Positions 15,615-23,092 of a DNA stretch of 38,876 nucleotides are shown here, piece by piece. The stretch covers positions 1 through 38,876 of the forward strand of contig DATLQD010000089.1 of NCBI GenBank assembly GCA_035535315.1, in the 5' to 3' direction. Under the pieces are notes generated by a model. The model did not search any database, was not told the DNA's origin, and saw only the letters and a program-made list of their open reading frames with translations. A program made the translations under genes and the position numbers. Source of the stretch: DASQGA01 sp035535315. Lineage in GTDB: Bacteria > Actinomycetota > Thermoleophilia > Gaiellales > Gaiellaceae. Each line of letters starts with the position of its first letter. Position 1 is the stretch's first letter.

Positions 15615-16895
15615 ATGAGCGTCGTGCTCGTCGGAACGTCACACCGCCACGCGCCCGTGGAGTTCCGGGAGCTCGTCGCGTTCGCGCCCGGCCGGGCAGG
15701 TGAAATCGCGGCCACGCTCGCGGGCGAGGACGGCGAAGCAGTGGCGCTCTCCACGTGCAACCGAACCGAGCTCTACCTGGCGTGCGAGGACTCCAGGGGA
15801 GCACTCGAGCGCGGGGCCGGTGCACTGGCGACGCTGGCCGGCCTTCCGGCCGGCGAGCTCGAGGGGTCGCTCTACACCCTGCTGGACGAGGATGCCGTCT
15901 GCCACCTCTTCCGCGTCGCGGCCGGACTCGATTCGATGATCCGGGGCGAGGGGCAGATCCTCGGCCAGATTCGCTCGGCCTACGAAGCAGCCCAGGAAGC
16001 CCACGCGACCGGTCCGGCACTCCACCGACTCTTCCGCCATGCTCTCCGAACCGGCAAGCGCGTGCGCACTGAGACCGGGATCGCGGAGAATCCCGCCTCC
16101 GTCTCGACCGCCGCGGCCGAGCTTGTCGAGCGTGTCTTCGAGGACATCCGCGGCACGAAGGTCCTCCTACTGGGGGCCGGCAAGATCGGCGAGCTGGCGG
16201 CCCTCGAGCTGGTGGCTCGGGGAGCGAGCGGGATCGTGGTCGCGAACCGCTCACTCGAGCGCGCGTCGCGACTCGCGGAGCGCTTCGGGGCCAGGGCGAC
16301 CTCGCTCGAGGCTCTCGAAGACGAGCTGGCCCTGGCTGACGTGGTGGTGGCCTCGACCGGCTCCGCCGGTTATCTCGTCACCGCCCAGCAGGTCGAGCGG
16401 GCGCTGGCCGGCCGGCGCGAACGGCCAGTCTTCTTTGTCGACATCGCCGTTCCGCGCGACCTTGACCCGGCCATCAACGATCTTGCCGGCTGCTACCTCT
16501 ACGATATCGATGACCTCCAGCGGGTCGTGACCGAGAGTGCGGAGGGCCGCACGGAGGAGACTGACCGTGCCGAGGCAATCGTGGCCTACGAGGCCGAGCA
16601 GTTCCGTGCCTGGCAGCGCTCGCGGGATGTCGTTCCGGCGATCACCTCGCTCCGCGAGCTCGCCGAGACGATCCGGGCCCAGGAGCTCGCCCGAGCCGAG
16701 CCGAGCCTCGGAGCTTTGTCTCCGCGCGAGCGGCGGGCGGTCGAGTCGCTGACGACGCAGATCGTGAACAAGCTTCTGCACCTTCCGACAGTGCGCTTGA
16801 AGGAGGCGGCGGCAGCGCCGACCGGTGCAGTTGACGGCGTCCACTATGCTGAGGCCGTGCGCCATCTCTTCGGCCTCGTTGAGGAGGATCGCTGA
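15615..16895 (+). CDS. hemA: Glutamyl-tRNA reductase HemA
   Basis: First committed enzyme of the C5 heme pathway: reduces glutamyl-tRNA(Glu) to glutamate-1-semialdehyde with NADPH. The 426-residue protein has the N-terminal VGTSHRHAPVEFRE, the catalytic Cys48 in ALSTCNRTELY, the MIRGEGQILGQIR motif, the NADPH-binding VLLLGAGKIGELAA, VANRSLERA, and the C-terminal dimerisation helix with VNKLLHLPTVRLKEAA. The ATG at 15615 follows the hemX stop by one base and gives the canonical N-terminus; an in-frame TTG at 15600 is not needed. The gene is followed by hemC and hemD, but hemL and hemB are not present here. Confidence 0.96.
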   Translation: MSVVLVGTSHRHAPVEFRELVAFAPGRAGEIAATLAGEDGEAVALSTCNRTELYLACEDSRGALERGAGALATLAGLPAGELEGSLYTLLDEDAVCHLFRVAAGLDSMIRGEGQILGQIRSAYEAAQEAHATGPALHRLFRHALRTGKRVRTETGIAENPASVSTAAAELVERVFEDIRGTKVLLLGAGKIGELAALELVARGASGIVVANRSLERASRLAERFGARATSLEALEDELALADVVVASTGSAGYLVTAQQVERALAGRRERPVFFVDIAVPRDLDPAINDLAGCYLYDIDDLQRVVTESAEGRTEETDRAEAIVAYEAEQFRAWQRSRDVVPAITSLRELAETIRAQELARAEPSLGALSPRERRAVESLTTQIVNKLLHLPTVRLKEAAAAPTGAVDGVHYAEAVRHLFGLVEEDR

Positions 16896-17021
16896 AGATC
16901 GAGACACGATTCCTCGTGGGCCGCCCGCTTCCGGTGCAGGCCCCGTACACGTTCCTCCGAGCCCGACCGCCCGGCTCGCGCGGGTGTGGCGAGACGAGAG
17001 CGCGGTCGCGAGCGCGCTGCC

Positions 17022-17855
17022 GTGCTGGTTCGGCTCGGCTCCCGCGGCAGTAGGCTCGCGCTCACGCAGGCGGAGCTCGCCGCCGACCGCCTGCGCGCCG
17101 CGAATCCTGCCCTGGACGTCGCCCTCGTACCGATGACTACGGCGGGAGACCGTGACCGCTCGAAGCCGTTCGGCCAGATCGGCGAGCGCGGAGTCTTCGT
17201 AAAGGAGATCGAGGAGGCGCTTCTCGCCGGGCGCATCGACGTCGCCGTCCACTCGGCGAAGGACATGACGTCCACGGACGAGACCGGTCTCGTCGTGGGC
17301 GCTTACCTTCCGCGCGAGGATTCGCGCGACGCCCTCTGCGGTGCGGCTGCGCTTTGGCCGGGGATGCGGATCGGCACGGCGTCGGTTCGCAGGCGCGCCC
17401 AGCTCCTTGCCTCGGAGCCCGGGCTCCAGATCGAGCCGCTCAGGGGGAACGTCGAGACACGCTTGCGGAAGCGCAGCGAGCGGGGTCTCGACGCGATCGT
17501 GCTCGCGGCAGCTGGTCTCGACCGGCTGGGTCTCTCTGCCGAAATCGGCCTGCGCTTCGACCCGGTCGACATGGTGCCGGAGGCCGGCCAGGGCGCAATC
17601 GCTCTGCAGGTGCGGGTGGGCGAGGAAGAACGGGTGATTTCGGCGGACCATCCCGAGACCCGGCGCCGGGTGTCGGCCGAGCGTTCGTGCGTGGGCCGGA
17701 TCGGCGCGGGGTGCCTGGCACCCGTCGCTGCCCACCACGACGGAACGGGCCTGACGGCGCTGATCGCAGCGGAGGACGGGAGCTGGATCGAGCGGCGCCG
17801 CGGCGAGGATCCGATCGCACTGGCTGACGAGCTGCTGGCCGCCGTCCCGTCGTGA
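17022..17855 (+). CDS. hemC: Porphobilinogen deaminase (hydroxymethylbilane synthase) HemC
   Basis: HemC joins four porphobilinogens to hydroxymethylbilane using a covalently bound dipyrromethane cofactor. With the GTG at 17022 the protein is 277 residues and begins LVRLGSRGSRLALTQAEL, the canonical start. Other motifs are VHSAKDM (77-81), GTASVRRRAQL, LRGNVETRLRK and the cofactor-binding Cys231 in IGAGCLAPVAA. An in-frame GTG at 16986 would add 12 Arg-rich residues that homologues lack; neither start has a ribosome binding site. The 126 bases between hemA and this start hold no other gene that I can support. It overlaps hemD by GTGA. Confidence 0.93.
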   Translation: MLVRLGSRGSRLALTQAELAADRLRAANPALDVALVPMTTAGDRDRSKPFGQIGERGVFVKEIEEALLAGRIDVAVHSAKDMTSTDETGLVVGAYLPREDSRDALCGAAALWPGMRIGTASVRRRAQLLASEPGLQIEPLRGNVETRLRKRSERGLDAIVLAAAGLDRLGLSAEIGLRFDPVDMVPEAGQGAIALQVRVGEEERVISADHPETRRRVSAERSCVGRIGAGCLAPVAAHHDGTGLTALIAAEDGSWIERRRGEDPIALADELLAAVPS

Positions 17856-18523
17856 CGGAACCCATCCGGGTTGTGCTCACCCGCGCTCGGGGCGGAAACG
17901 ACGAGCTGGCCGAGCGCCTAAGGGCCTCGGGCCTCAGCGTGGCCGAGTGCCCGTTGATTCGGATCGAGGCCCTGGAAGGCCCGCCCGTCTCGGTGTCCGG
18001 CTACGACTGGCTGGTCCTGACGAGCCGGATAGCAGCGCAGCTGCTCTTCGCACGACTCGACGGCCGCCTCCCCCCTATCGCCGTCATCGGGCCGGGGACA
18101 GCGGAGGCCGTTCGGGAGCATGGCGTCGAGCCGGCCCTTGTCGCTCGCCGCTCGACTCAGGAGGGACTCCTCGAGGGGCTGCCCAGGCCCGCCGGGCGGG
18201 TGCTCTTCGCCGGCGCCGAGGACGCGCGACCGCTGCTGGCCACGGAGCTCGGCGCGGACGTCCTCCCGCTCTACCGGACCGTGCCGGACGAGGTGCCCGA
18301 GTTTCCCGATAGCGACCTCGTCGTGCTTGCGTCCGCCTCGGCGGCGCGCGCTCTGGCAACCCTCGGCATCGGCGCTCCCTGCGTGACGATCGGCCCCGTC
18401 ACGTCTGCGCAGGCCCGGGCGGGCGGCCTCGCCGTCGTCGAAGAGGCGGAGACGCATGACGTGGACGGCCTGACGGCAGCGGTTAAGCTCGTCGCATCGC
18501 GTATCGCTTCGTCACGTTCCTGA
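17852..18523 (+). CDS. hemD: Uroporphyrinogen-III synthase HemD
   Basis: 223 residues. HemD closes hydroxymethylbilane with ring inversion to uroporphyrinogen III. Family conservation is low, but the pattern is right: VVLTRARGGNDELAERL at the start, DWLVLTSRIAAQLLF, AVIGPGTAEAVREHG, RVLFAGAEDARPLLATEL with YRTVP, and the C-terminal APCVTIGPVTSAQARAGG. It is coupled to hemC by a GTGA overlap. The last 28 bases also encode the N-terminus of the next gene in another frame and contain that gene's -10 box. Confidence 0.9.
   Translation: MTEPIRVVLTRARGGNDELAERLRASGLSVAECPLIRIEALEGPPVSVSGYDWLVLTSRIAAQLLFARLDGRLPPIAVIGPGTAEAVREHGVEPALVARRSTQEGLLEGLPRPAGRVLFAGAEDARPLLATELGADVLPLYRTVPDEVPEFPDSDLVVLASASAARALATLGIGAPCVTIGPVTSAQARAGGLAVVEEAETHDVDGLTAAVKLVASRIASSRS
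18484..18489 (+). promoter_or_regulatory. -10 box TAAGCT for the SAM hydroxide adenosyltransferase (leaderless type)
   Basis: TAAGCT lies inside the end of hemD and is followed by 6 bases and the ATC at 18496. The spacing equals that of other leaderless genes here, which is the main argument that the gene starts at ATC. Confidence 0.5.
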
Positions 18524-19311
18524 CCGACTTCGGGCTCGAGGACGACTTCGCAGGCACCTGCCACGGCGTCATCAAACGAATTGCGCCCGATGTCGAGGTC
18601 ATCGACATCACCCACGGCATCGCCCCGCAGGGGGTCCTGCAGGGCGCGCTCGTCCTCGCCAACACGCTTCCGTACATGCCGATCGGGGTCCACCTCGCGG
18701 TCGTCGACCCCGGGGTCGGGAGCGCGCGAAGGTCCGTGGCGCTCGAAGGGGGAGACGGGCGGCTCTACGTCGGTCCCGACAACGGTCTTCTGGTCGTTGC
18801 GGCCGAGAAGCTCGGCGGCGTCAAGCATGCGGTCGAGATCCAGGACCCGAGGTACACGCTCGCTCCGATGTCGGCCACCTTCCACGGGCGAGACCTTTTC
18901 TCGCCGGCAGCCGCCCACCTCGCCACCGGCGTGCCGCTCGGCGACCTGGGTCCGGAGCTCGTCGTGGACGACCTGGTGCGCATCGACATCCCACGCGCCG
19001 AGGTCGGCTCGACCCGGCTGCGGGCTACGGTCCTCTACGTCGACCGTTTCGGGAATGTCCAGCTGAATGCCACGAGCGAAGACCTGAAGACCGCCGGTAT
19101 CGAGCCCGGTACGCGCGTCGAGATCGAGAGTGGCTTCGAGGCCTATTTCGCCGTCGCGGCCCGGACCTTCGCGGACGTCAGGCCGGGCGAAATCGTCCTC
19201 TACGAAGACTCGTACCGAAACGTCGCGCTTGCATTGAACGGTGGCAACGCCGCCGACATGCTGCTCGCCCGGCCCGGCCGTGAGCTGCGTGTCCGTCGCA
19301 CGGACACGTGA
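18496..19311 (+). CDS. SAM hydroxide adenosyltransferase (DUF62 family), apparent ATC start
   Basis: Family members split S-adenosylmethionine with water to adenosine and methionine. The 271-residue product has the diagnostic FVTFLTDFGLEDDFAG at the N-terminus, DITHGIAPQG, HLAVVDPGVGSARR, VGPDNGLL and TFHGRDLFSPAAAHLA; the C-terminal domain has VLYVDRFGNVQLN and LALNGGNAADML. In this frame there is a TAA at 18484, and between it and the conserved TDFG there is no ATG, GTG or TTG. ATC 18496 fits a -10 box 6 bases upstream; CTG 18520 would cut off the first strand, and ATG 18676 would remove 60 residues including the active-site loop. It overlaps hemD by 28 bases and the next gene by GTGA. A sequencing error is the main alternative. 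Confidence 0.85.
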   Translation: MAYRFVTFLTDFGLEDDFAGTCHGVIKRIAPDVEVIDITHGIAPQGVLQGALVLANTLPYMPIGVHLAVVDPGVGSARRSVALEGGDGRLYVGPDNGLLVVAAEKLGGVKHAVEIQDPRYTLAPMSATFHGRDLFSPAAAHLATGVPLGDLGPELVVDDLVRIDIPRAEVGSTRLRATVLYVDRFGNVQLNATSEDLKTAGIEPGTRVEIESGFEAYFAVAARTFADVRPGEIVLYEDSYRNVALALNGGNAADMLLARPGRELRVRRTDT

Positions 19312-19940
19312 GCGCAACTCTCGAGCGGCTCGGCAGGCGCTTCGCCCGCTTCGTGACCACATCCGTGGTTGCGCGGCCGGCTTTGTGGAGGCTGCTGCGC
19401 CGCCCGCTTCGCTCGCAGTTCGAGCATCTTGCGCCGGTCTGGGACAAGCGGCGGGGGCCGGAGACGCTCATTCCACTGGGCGCTGCCCTCGACCGGCTGG
19501 ACGAGGCGCCGAGGCGGATCCTCGACCTCGGGACGGGAACCGGGGCCGCCGCCAGGGTTGTCGCGCGGCGCTTCCCCGAGGCCGAGGTGGTGGGAGTCGA
19601 CCTCGCTCCGAAAATGGTCGAGGAGGCCCGCGCGCTTCTTCCCGCCGACTTCGTGGGCCGCGTGCACTTCGAGGTCGGCGATGCGTCGTCCCTCGTGCTC
19701 GAGCCCGCGGAGTTCGACCTGGTCGTCCTCCTGAACATGATCCCGTTCTTCGAGGAGCTGGCTCGTGTAACGGCGCCGGGAGGAACGGTGATCTTTGCGT
19801 TCTCGTCCGGCCCGGAAACACCCATCTACGTTCCGACCGAGAGGCTTCGCGAACGCCTCGAGCCTCTTGGCTTCGGAGGATTTGAGGAACTCACGGCCGG
19901 TGCGGGTACCGCCGTCATGGCTTGCCGGGCGGAGAGATAA
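19308..19940 (+). CDS. Class I SAM-dependent methyltransferase
   Basis: 210 residues. The Rossmann methyltransferase core shows motif I ILDLGTGTGAAARVVA, the acidic motif II VVGVDLAPKMVEEAR, motif post-I VHFEVGDASSL and FDLVVLLNMIPFFEELARV with APGGTVIFAF. The substrate is not evident; the basic N-terminal 40 residues may bind a lipid or nucleic acid. It overlaps the SAM-cleaving enzyme by GTGA, so a SAM-using and a SAM-destroying protein are made together. Its stop TAA lies inside the -10 box of the next gene. Confidence 0.85.
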   Translation: MSATLERLGRRFARFVTTSVVARPALWRLLRRPLRSQFEHLAPVWDKRRGPETLIPLGAALDRLDEAPRRILDLGTGTGAAARVVARRFPEAEVVGVDLAPKMVEEARALLPADFVGRVHFEVGDASSLVLEPAEFDLVVLLNMIPFFEELARVTAPGGTVIFAFSSGPETPIYVPTERLRERLEPLGFGGFEELTAGAGTAVMACRAER

Positions 19941-19941
19941 T
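19936..19941 (+). promoter_or_regulatory. -10 box GATAAT for the cupin gene (leaderless type)
   Basis: GATAAT contains the TAA stop of the upstream methyltransferase and is followed by 6 bases and GTG at 19948. Confidence 0.55.
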
Positions 19942-19947
19942 CGGGCC

Positions 19948-20415
19948 GTGCAGCGCTTCAACCTGAACACGGGCGAGCTGGAGTACGACGAGTCGGATCC
20001 CGAGGGGTTCCGGGCCGGCATGGCCCGTTTCGGCGCCTCGATCGGTGCGACCATGCTGGGCGGGAGTCTCTACGAGCTGCCGCCCGGTCAGAGCAACTGC
20101 CCCTACCACTACGAGTATGGAAACGAAGAGTGGCTCTTCGTCCTGGAAGGGAAGCTGACCGTACGCCATCCCGGAGGGGAGGAGGAGCTCGATCCGGGCG
20201 ACGTCGTGTGCTTTCCGGACGGTCCTGAGGGTGCGCACAGGCTCACCAACCGAACGGATGCCACCGTCCGAGTCCTGATGGTCTCGACGATGATCGAACC
20301 GTCCGCTGCCGTCTATCCCGACAGCGACAAGATCGGCATCTGGCCGGGCGCCAAGCAAGACACGATCATGGTTCGGCGGGAGAGCAGCGTCGACTACTGG
20401 GACGGCGAGACCTAG
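19948..20415 (+). CDS. Cupin-domain protein
   Basis: 155 residues, one cupin beta-barrel. Motif 1 reads CPYHYEYGNEEWLFVLEGKL and motif 2 reads DPGDVVCFPDGPEGAHRLTN; His/Glu residues suitable for a metal site are present (HYEYGNEE and the later His). The C-terminal part (SDKIGIWPGAKQDTIMVRR) is shared by a group of uncharacterised bacterial cupins. Enzyme or small-molecule-binding function cannot be assigned. The GTG at 19948 follows a -10 box by 6 bases, so it is transcribed independently. The TAG stop lies in the left arm of the long hairpin of the convergent tRNA gene. Confidence 0.85.
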   Translation: MQRFNLNTGELEYDESDPEGFRAGMARFGASIGATMLGGSLYELPPGQSNCPYHYEYGNEEWLFVLEGKLTVRHPGGEEELDPGDVVCFPDGPEGAHRLTNRTDATVRVLMVSTMIEPSAAVYPDSDKIGIWPGAKQDTIMVRRESSVDYWDGET

Positions 20416-20464
20416 ATGGTTGATCGGCAATCACCGCACGGCAATTACCCGACCAACCATCTAG
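20412..20464 (-). terminator. Long wobble-paired hairpin 3' of tRNA-Phe
   Basis: An outer stem pairs 20412-20425 with 20451-20464 (CTAGATGGTTG arm) and an inner stem pairs 20426-20435 with 20440-20449 around a 4-base loop, with one bulged base (20450). Read as plus-strand RNA there are four mismatches; read as minus-strand RNA every one becomes a G-U pair, giving 24 base pairs. It starts 7 bases past the tRNA 3' end and contains the cupin stop codon. It has no U-tract, so it could end tRNA transcription, block 3' exonucleases or guide tRNA maturation. Confidence 0.65.
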
Positions 20465-20470
20465 CGGCAA

Positions 20471-20543
20471 TGGCGAGGGCCGGGATCGAACCGGCGACAC
20501 CACGGTTTTCAGCCGTGTGCTCTACCAACTGAGCTACCTCGCC
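20471..20543 (-). tRNA. tRNA-Phe (GAA)
   Basis: On the minus strand the 73-base gene folds into a complete cloverleaf: acceptor stem GGCGAGG with CCTCGCC, D-loop AGTTGGTAGA, anticodon stem ACGG/CCGT around loop CTGAAAA with anticodon GAA, and T arm with GTTCGATCC. The discriminator base is A and CCA is not encoded (the next bases are TTG). Two flanking coding genes point in the plus direction, so the tRNA is transcribed alone. Confidence 0.96.
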
Positions 20544-20562
20544 TTGCGGTGATGCGGGTTTG

Positions 20563-20568
20563 AGACTA
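20563..20568 (-). promoter_or_regulatory. Possible -10 box TAGTCT for tRNA-Phe
   Basis: TAGTCT on the minus strand lies 19 bases before the mature tRNA 5' end, giving a leader of about 12 bases for RNase P to remove. No clear -35 is visible, so confidence is low. Confidence 0.35.
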
Positions 20569-20696
20569 TCGGACGCTTGGCGCCGGCCTCTGTCGAGATC
20601 TATGCGTCCGCGTGCGCAGGCTCCCGGAGGATGGCGTCGCGCCACGGCGGGTACTCGGAGTTACGCGGGGGAAGGCCCATGCGTTTGCCAATGGGA

Positions 20697-20702
20697 TAGC
20701 CT
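20697..20702 (+). promoter_or_regulatory. -10 box TAGCCT for arginase (leaderless type)
   Basis: TAGCCT is followed by 6 bases and ATG at 20709. The rest of the 165-base gap between the tRNA and arginase shows nothing else I can name. Confidence 0.55.
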
Positions 20703-20708
20703 CGGTGC

Positions 20709-21608
20709 ATGGCCGAGAGGCAGGTGGCGATCATCGGCGCCGAGCTCGACCTCGGCTCGGGGCGCCGCGGCGTCGACATGGGCCCGTCGGCCATCCGCTA
20801 CGCGGAGCTCGGCGAGCGGATCTCCGAGCTCGGCCTCACCGCACACGACTGGGGCAACGTCGCCACCTCGCTCCGCGAGACCGTCGCGATGGGAGACCAG
20901 CGCGCGCGGTTCCTGGCGGAGATCAAGGAGACGTGTGAAGGTGTTGCCCGCCGTGTGGCGACCGCGGTCGGCGAGAAGTATCTGCCACTCGTCCTGGGCG
21001 GCGACCACTCCGTCGCGCTCGGCACGCTCGGAGGCATGGCGTCGAGCTCGGGGCCGGGAGCCGCGATCTGGCTGGACGCGCACGGCGATCTGAACACGCC
21101 CGAGACGACTCCGAGCGGCAACGTCCACGGCATGCCGCTCGCCGCCGCCCTCGGTCAGATCTCCGACGGCTTCCAGAGCGAAGCCTGGCCCCTGCCCTCG
21201 CTTGACGCCAACCGCGTGTCGCTGATCGGCGTCCGGTCGCTGGACGCCGGCGAGAAGGAGCTCGTCAAGCGCCTCGGCCTCGCCGTCTCCACGATGAGCG
21301 AGATCGACCGGCGCGGCCTCGAGGAGGTCGTCCGCGATGCGCTGGCCCGCGCCGAGGGCGCTGCCTTCCTGCACGTCTCCCTGGACATGGACGTGATCGA
21401 CCCAGACGTGGCTCCGGGGGTCGGAACGCCGGTTCGCGGCGGTCTCTCCTACCGGGAGGCACACCTGGCGATGGAGCTCATTGCCGAGTCGGAGCTCCTC
21501 GACTCGTTCGAGATCGTCGAGGTCAACCCGATCCTCGACCGGGAGAACGAGACGGCGCGGCTCGCCGTCGAGCTCGCCGCGAGCGCGCTCGGCGCCCGAA
21601 CGCTATAG
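20709..21608 (+). CDS. rocF: Arginase
   Basis: 299 residues of the ureohydrolase family, which uses two Mn ions to split arginine into ornithine and urea. The metal-binding motifs are complete: LVLGGDHSVALG, IWLDAHGDLNTPETTPSGN followed by VHGMP, and HVSLDMDVIDPDVAPGVGTP. The SGNVHGMP stretch and the length favour true arginase over agmatinase or formiminoglutamase. A conserved C-terminal EIVEVNPILDRENETA is also typical. The ATG at 20709 sits 6 bases after a -10 box. Urease or other urea-using genes are not in the window. The TAG stop doubles as the start of the next gene's -10 box. Confidence 0.94.
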   Translation: MAERQVAIIGAELDLGSGRRGVDMGPSAIRYAELGERISELGLTAHDWGNVATSLRETVAMGDQRARFLAEIKETCEGVARRVATAVGEKYLPLVLGGDHSVALGTLGGMASSSGPGAAIWLDAHGDLNTPETTPSGNVHGMPLAAALGQISDGFQSEAWPLPSLDANRVSLIGVRSLDAGEKELVKRLGLAVSTMSEIDRRGLEEVVRDALARAEGAAFLHVSLDMDVIDPDVAPGVGTPVRGGLSYREAHLAMELIAESELLDSFEIVEVNPILDRENETARLAVELAASALGARTL

Positions 21609-21611
21609 CCT
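21606..21611 (+). promoter_or_regulatory. -10 box TAGCCT formed by the arginase stop codon (leaderless type)
   Basis: The TAG of TAGCCT is the arginase stop codon. The box is followed by 7 bases and ATG at 21619, exactly the leaderless spacing. Confidence 0.55.
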
Positions 21612-21618
21612 GGTGGGC

Positions 21619-21792
21619 ATGCGTGGGCGTAGCGTCTCGCTCGGAGCGATCTACCTGATCGCCGGACTCGTTGTTGCAGCCGCGAAGGACTACTTCGACA
21701 ACATCGAGAATTTCAAGGGCGTCCTCGAAGCCCTGATCGCGATCATCATCTGGCCGGCGGTCCTGCTCGGCGTCGACATCAACGTGCGCTAG
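21619..21792 (+). CDS. Small two-helix membrane protein, unknown function
   Basis: 57 residues: an N-terminal helix (SLGAIYLIAGLVVAA), a short acidic loop KDYFDNIENFKG, and a second helix (LIAIIIWPAVLLG). I do not recognise the family, though similar short proteins are common in actinobacteria. The ATG at 21619 is chosen over the in-frame GTG at 21613 because the -10 box ends 7 bases before it. Its last 14 bases overlap the convergent rarA gene. Codon use is like that of neighbours and the -10 placement supports a real gene. Confidence 0.7.
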   Translation: MRGRSVSLGAIYLIAGLVVAAAKDYFDNIENFKGVLEALIAIIIWPAVLLGVDINVR

Positions 21793-23080
21793 CAGGGGGC
21801 TCGACCTCCTCCTGCTGGGGTCTAGTGGTTGTCTCCTCGCCGTTTCCGGACGGCTTGTAATACGTCTTCCCCTTCAGTTCGTCCGGCAGGTAGTCGGTCT
21901 CGTAACCGGCAGGATCGTCGGGCGGGTAGACGTACCCCTTCCCGTGGCTGAGCTTCTTGGCGCCGAAGTAGTGGGCGTCGCGGAGGCTTTTCGGCGGCCG
22001 TAGCGCGCCGAGCTCCTTCACGTCTGCCTGCGCCGCCCCGAGGGCCTTCAGGACAGCGTTCGACTTGGGCGCGCGCGCGAGATAGATCGCTGCCTGCGCG
22101 AGGTTCAGCTGCGCCTCCGGCAGTCCAACGTGCTCGAGAGCGTGCGCCGCCGCCACAGCGACGAGGAGGGCGCGCGGATCGGCGTTCCCGATGTCCTCCG
22201 AGGCGTGCACGATCATTCGCCGCGCTACGTAGCGGGGATCTTCGCCGCCCTCGAGCATCGCGGAGAGGTAGAAGAGCGTCGCATCCGGATCCGACCCTCG
22301 GATCGCCTTGATGAAGGCCGACGTGAAGTCGTAGTGGGCGTCTCCGCCCTTGTCGTAGACGAGAGGCCGTTTTCGCGCAGCGTCCTCGACATGCCGCTCC
22401 TCGACGGCGACGCCCTCGGCCCGGGCGGACTGGTGCGCCAGCTCGAGGATGTTGAGCGCCGCGCGGGCGTCCCCACCGGCCCTGTGCGAGATCTTTTCGA
22501 CGAGCTCGTCGGTGAGCTCCGCTTCGAGGTGGGCCGCCCCTTTCCGCACCACGACCGCCAGATCGTCGCTCGTGAGCGGTTGGAGCTCATAGATCTGGGT
22601 GCGCGAGAGAAGCGCAGAGTTGACCTCGAAGTAGGGGTTCTCGGTCGTCGCGCCGATCAGCGTCACGAGGCCCGTCTCGACGGCCGGGAGCATTGCGTCC
22701 TGCTGGGCCTTGTTGAATCGGTGGATCTCGTCGAGGAAGAGGATTGTCCGCTGTCCGGAGCCGCCGAGGCGGTCACGCGCCCGCTGGAGGATGGCGCGGA
22801 CGTCCGCGACCGATGCGGAGACGGCGGAAAGCTCCTCGAAGGCAGCTCCGGTCGTCGCAGCGACGATACGGGCCAGGGTCGTTTTCCCCGTCCCGGGCGG
22901 GCCGTAGAAGATGGCAGACGCGACGCGGTCCTCAGCGATCGCGAGCCGAAGGGCGGATCCCTCTCCGACGACCTGGTCCTGGCCTACGAAGTCGTCGAGG
23001 CTCGAGGGCCGCAACCGCTGGGCAAGCGGCGCCACGTCGGCCAGGCGGCCCTCGGCGGCATCGGCGAAGAGGTCGCTCAC
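21779..23080 (-). CDS. rarA: Replication-associated recombination ATPase RarA (MgsA)
   Basis: 433 residues, AAA+ clamp-loader-like ATPase acting at stalled replication forks. Walker A is YGPPGTGKTTLA (about 59-70), Walker B is ILFLDEIHRFNKAQQD, sensor 1 is LIGATTENPYFEVNSALLSR, and the C-terminal RarA domain has DAHYDFTSAFIKAIRGSDPDA and RRMIVHASEDIGNADP followed by YLARAPKSNAV and PKSLRDAHY. GTG 23080 is used because a minus-strand -10 box ends 6 bases upstream; a longer in-frame start at 23263 would run into the divergent gene. The C-terminal 30 residues are a charged tail. Confidence 0.93.
   Translation of the reverse strand: MSDLFADAAEGRLADVAPLAQRLRPSSLDDFVGQDQVVGEGSALRLAIAEDRVASAIFYGPPGTGKTTLARIVAATTGAAFEELSAVSASVADVRAILQRARDRLGGSGQRTILFLDEIHRFNKAQQDAMLPAVETGLVTLIGATTENPYFEVNSALLSRTQIYELQPLTSDDLAVVVRKGAAHLEAELTDELVEKISHRAGGDARAALNILELAHQSARAEGVAVEERHVEDAARKRPLVYDKGGDAHYDFTSAFIKAIRGSDPDATLFYLSAMLEGGEDPRYVARRMIVHASEDIGNADPRALLVAVAAAHALEHVGLPEAQLNLAQAAIYLARAPKSNAVLKALGAAQADVKELGALRPPKSLRDAHYFGAKKLSHGKGYVYPPDDPAGYETDYLPDELKGKTYYKPSGNGEETTTRPQQEEVEPPASAR
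21791..21816 (+). terminator. Stem-loop at the end of the small membrane gene
   Basis: AGCAGGGGG (21791-21799) pairs with CTCCTGCT-side bases 21808-21816 to make 9 base pairs (one G-U) with an 8-base loop. It starts inside the stop codon of the plus gene and lies in the end of rarA. There is no U-tract, so termination is uncertain. Confidence 0.3.
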
Positions 23081-23086
23081 TCCGGA

Positions 23087-23092
23087 AGTATG
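23087..23092 (-). promoter_or_regulatory. -10 box CATACT for rarA (leaderless type)
   Basis: On the minus strand CATACT is followed by 6 bases and GTG at 23080. It overlaps the plus-strand -10 box of the divergent M20 gene. Confidence 0.5.

Noticed and set aside
16845..16859. TATGCT followed by 6 bases and GTG inside the end of hemA
   Set aside because: It looks like a leaderless start, but the GTG is in the hemA frame and would give only 12 codons. It might still be a weak internal promoter for hemCD.
16251..17738. 495-codon minus-strand open frame opposite hemA and hemC
   Set aside because: It crosses two well-defined genes and shows no recognisable domain; it is a GC-driven mirror frame.
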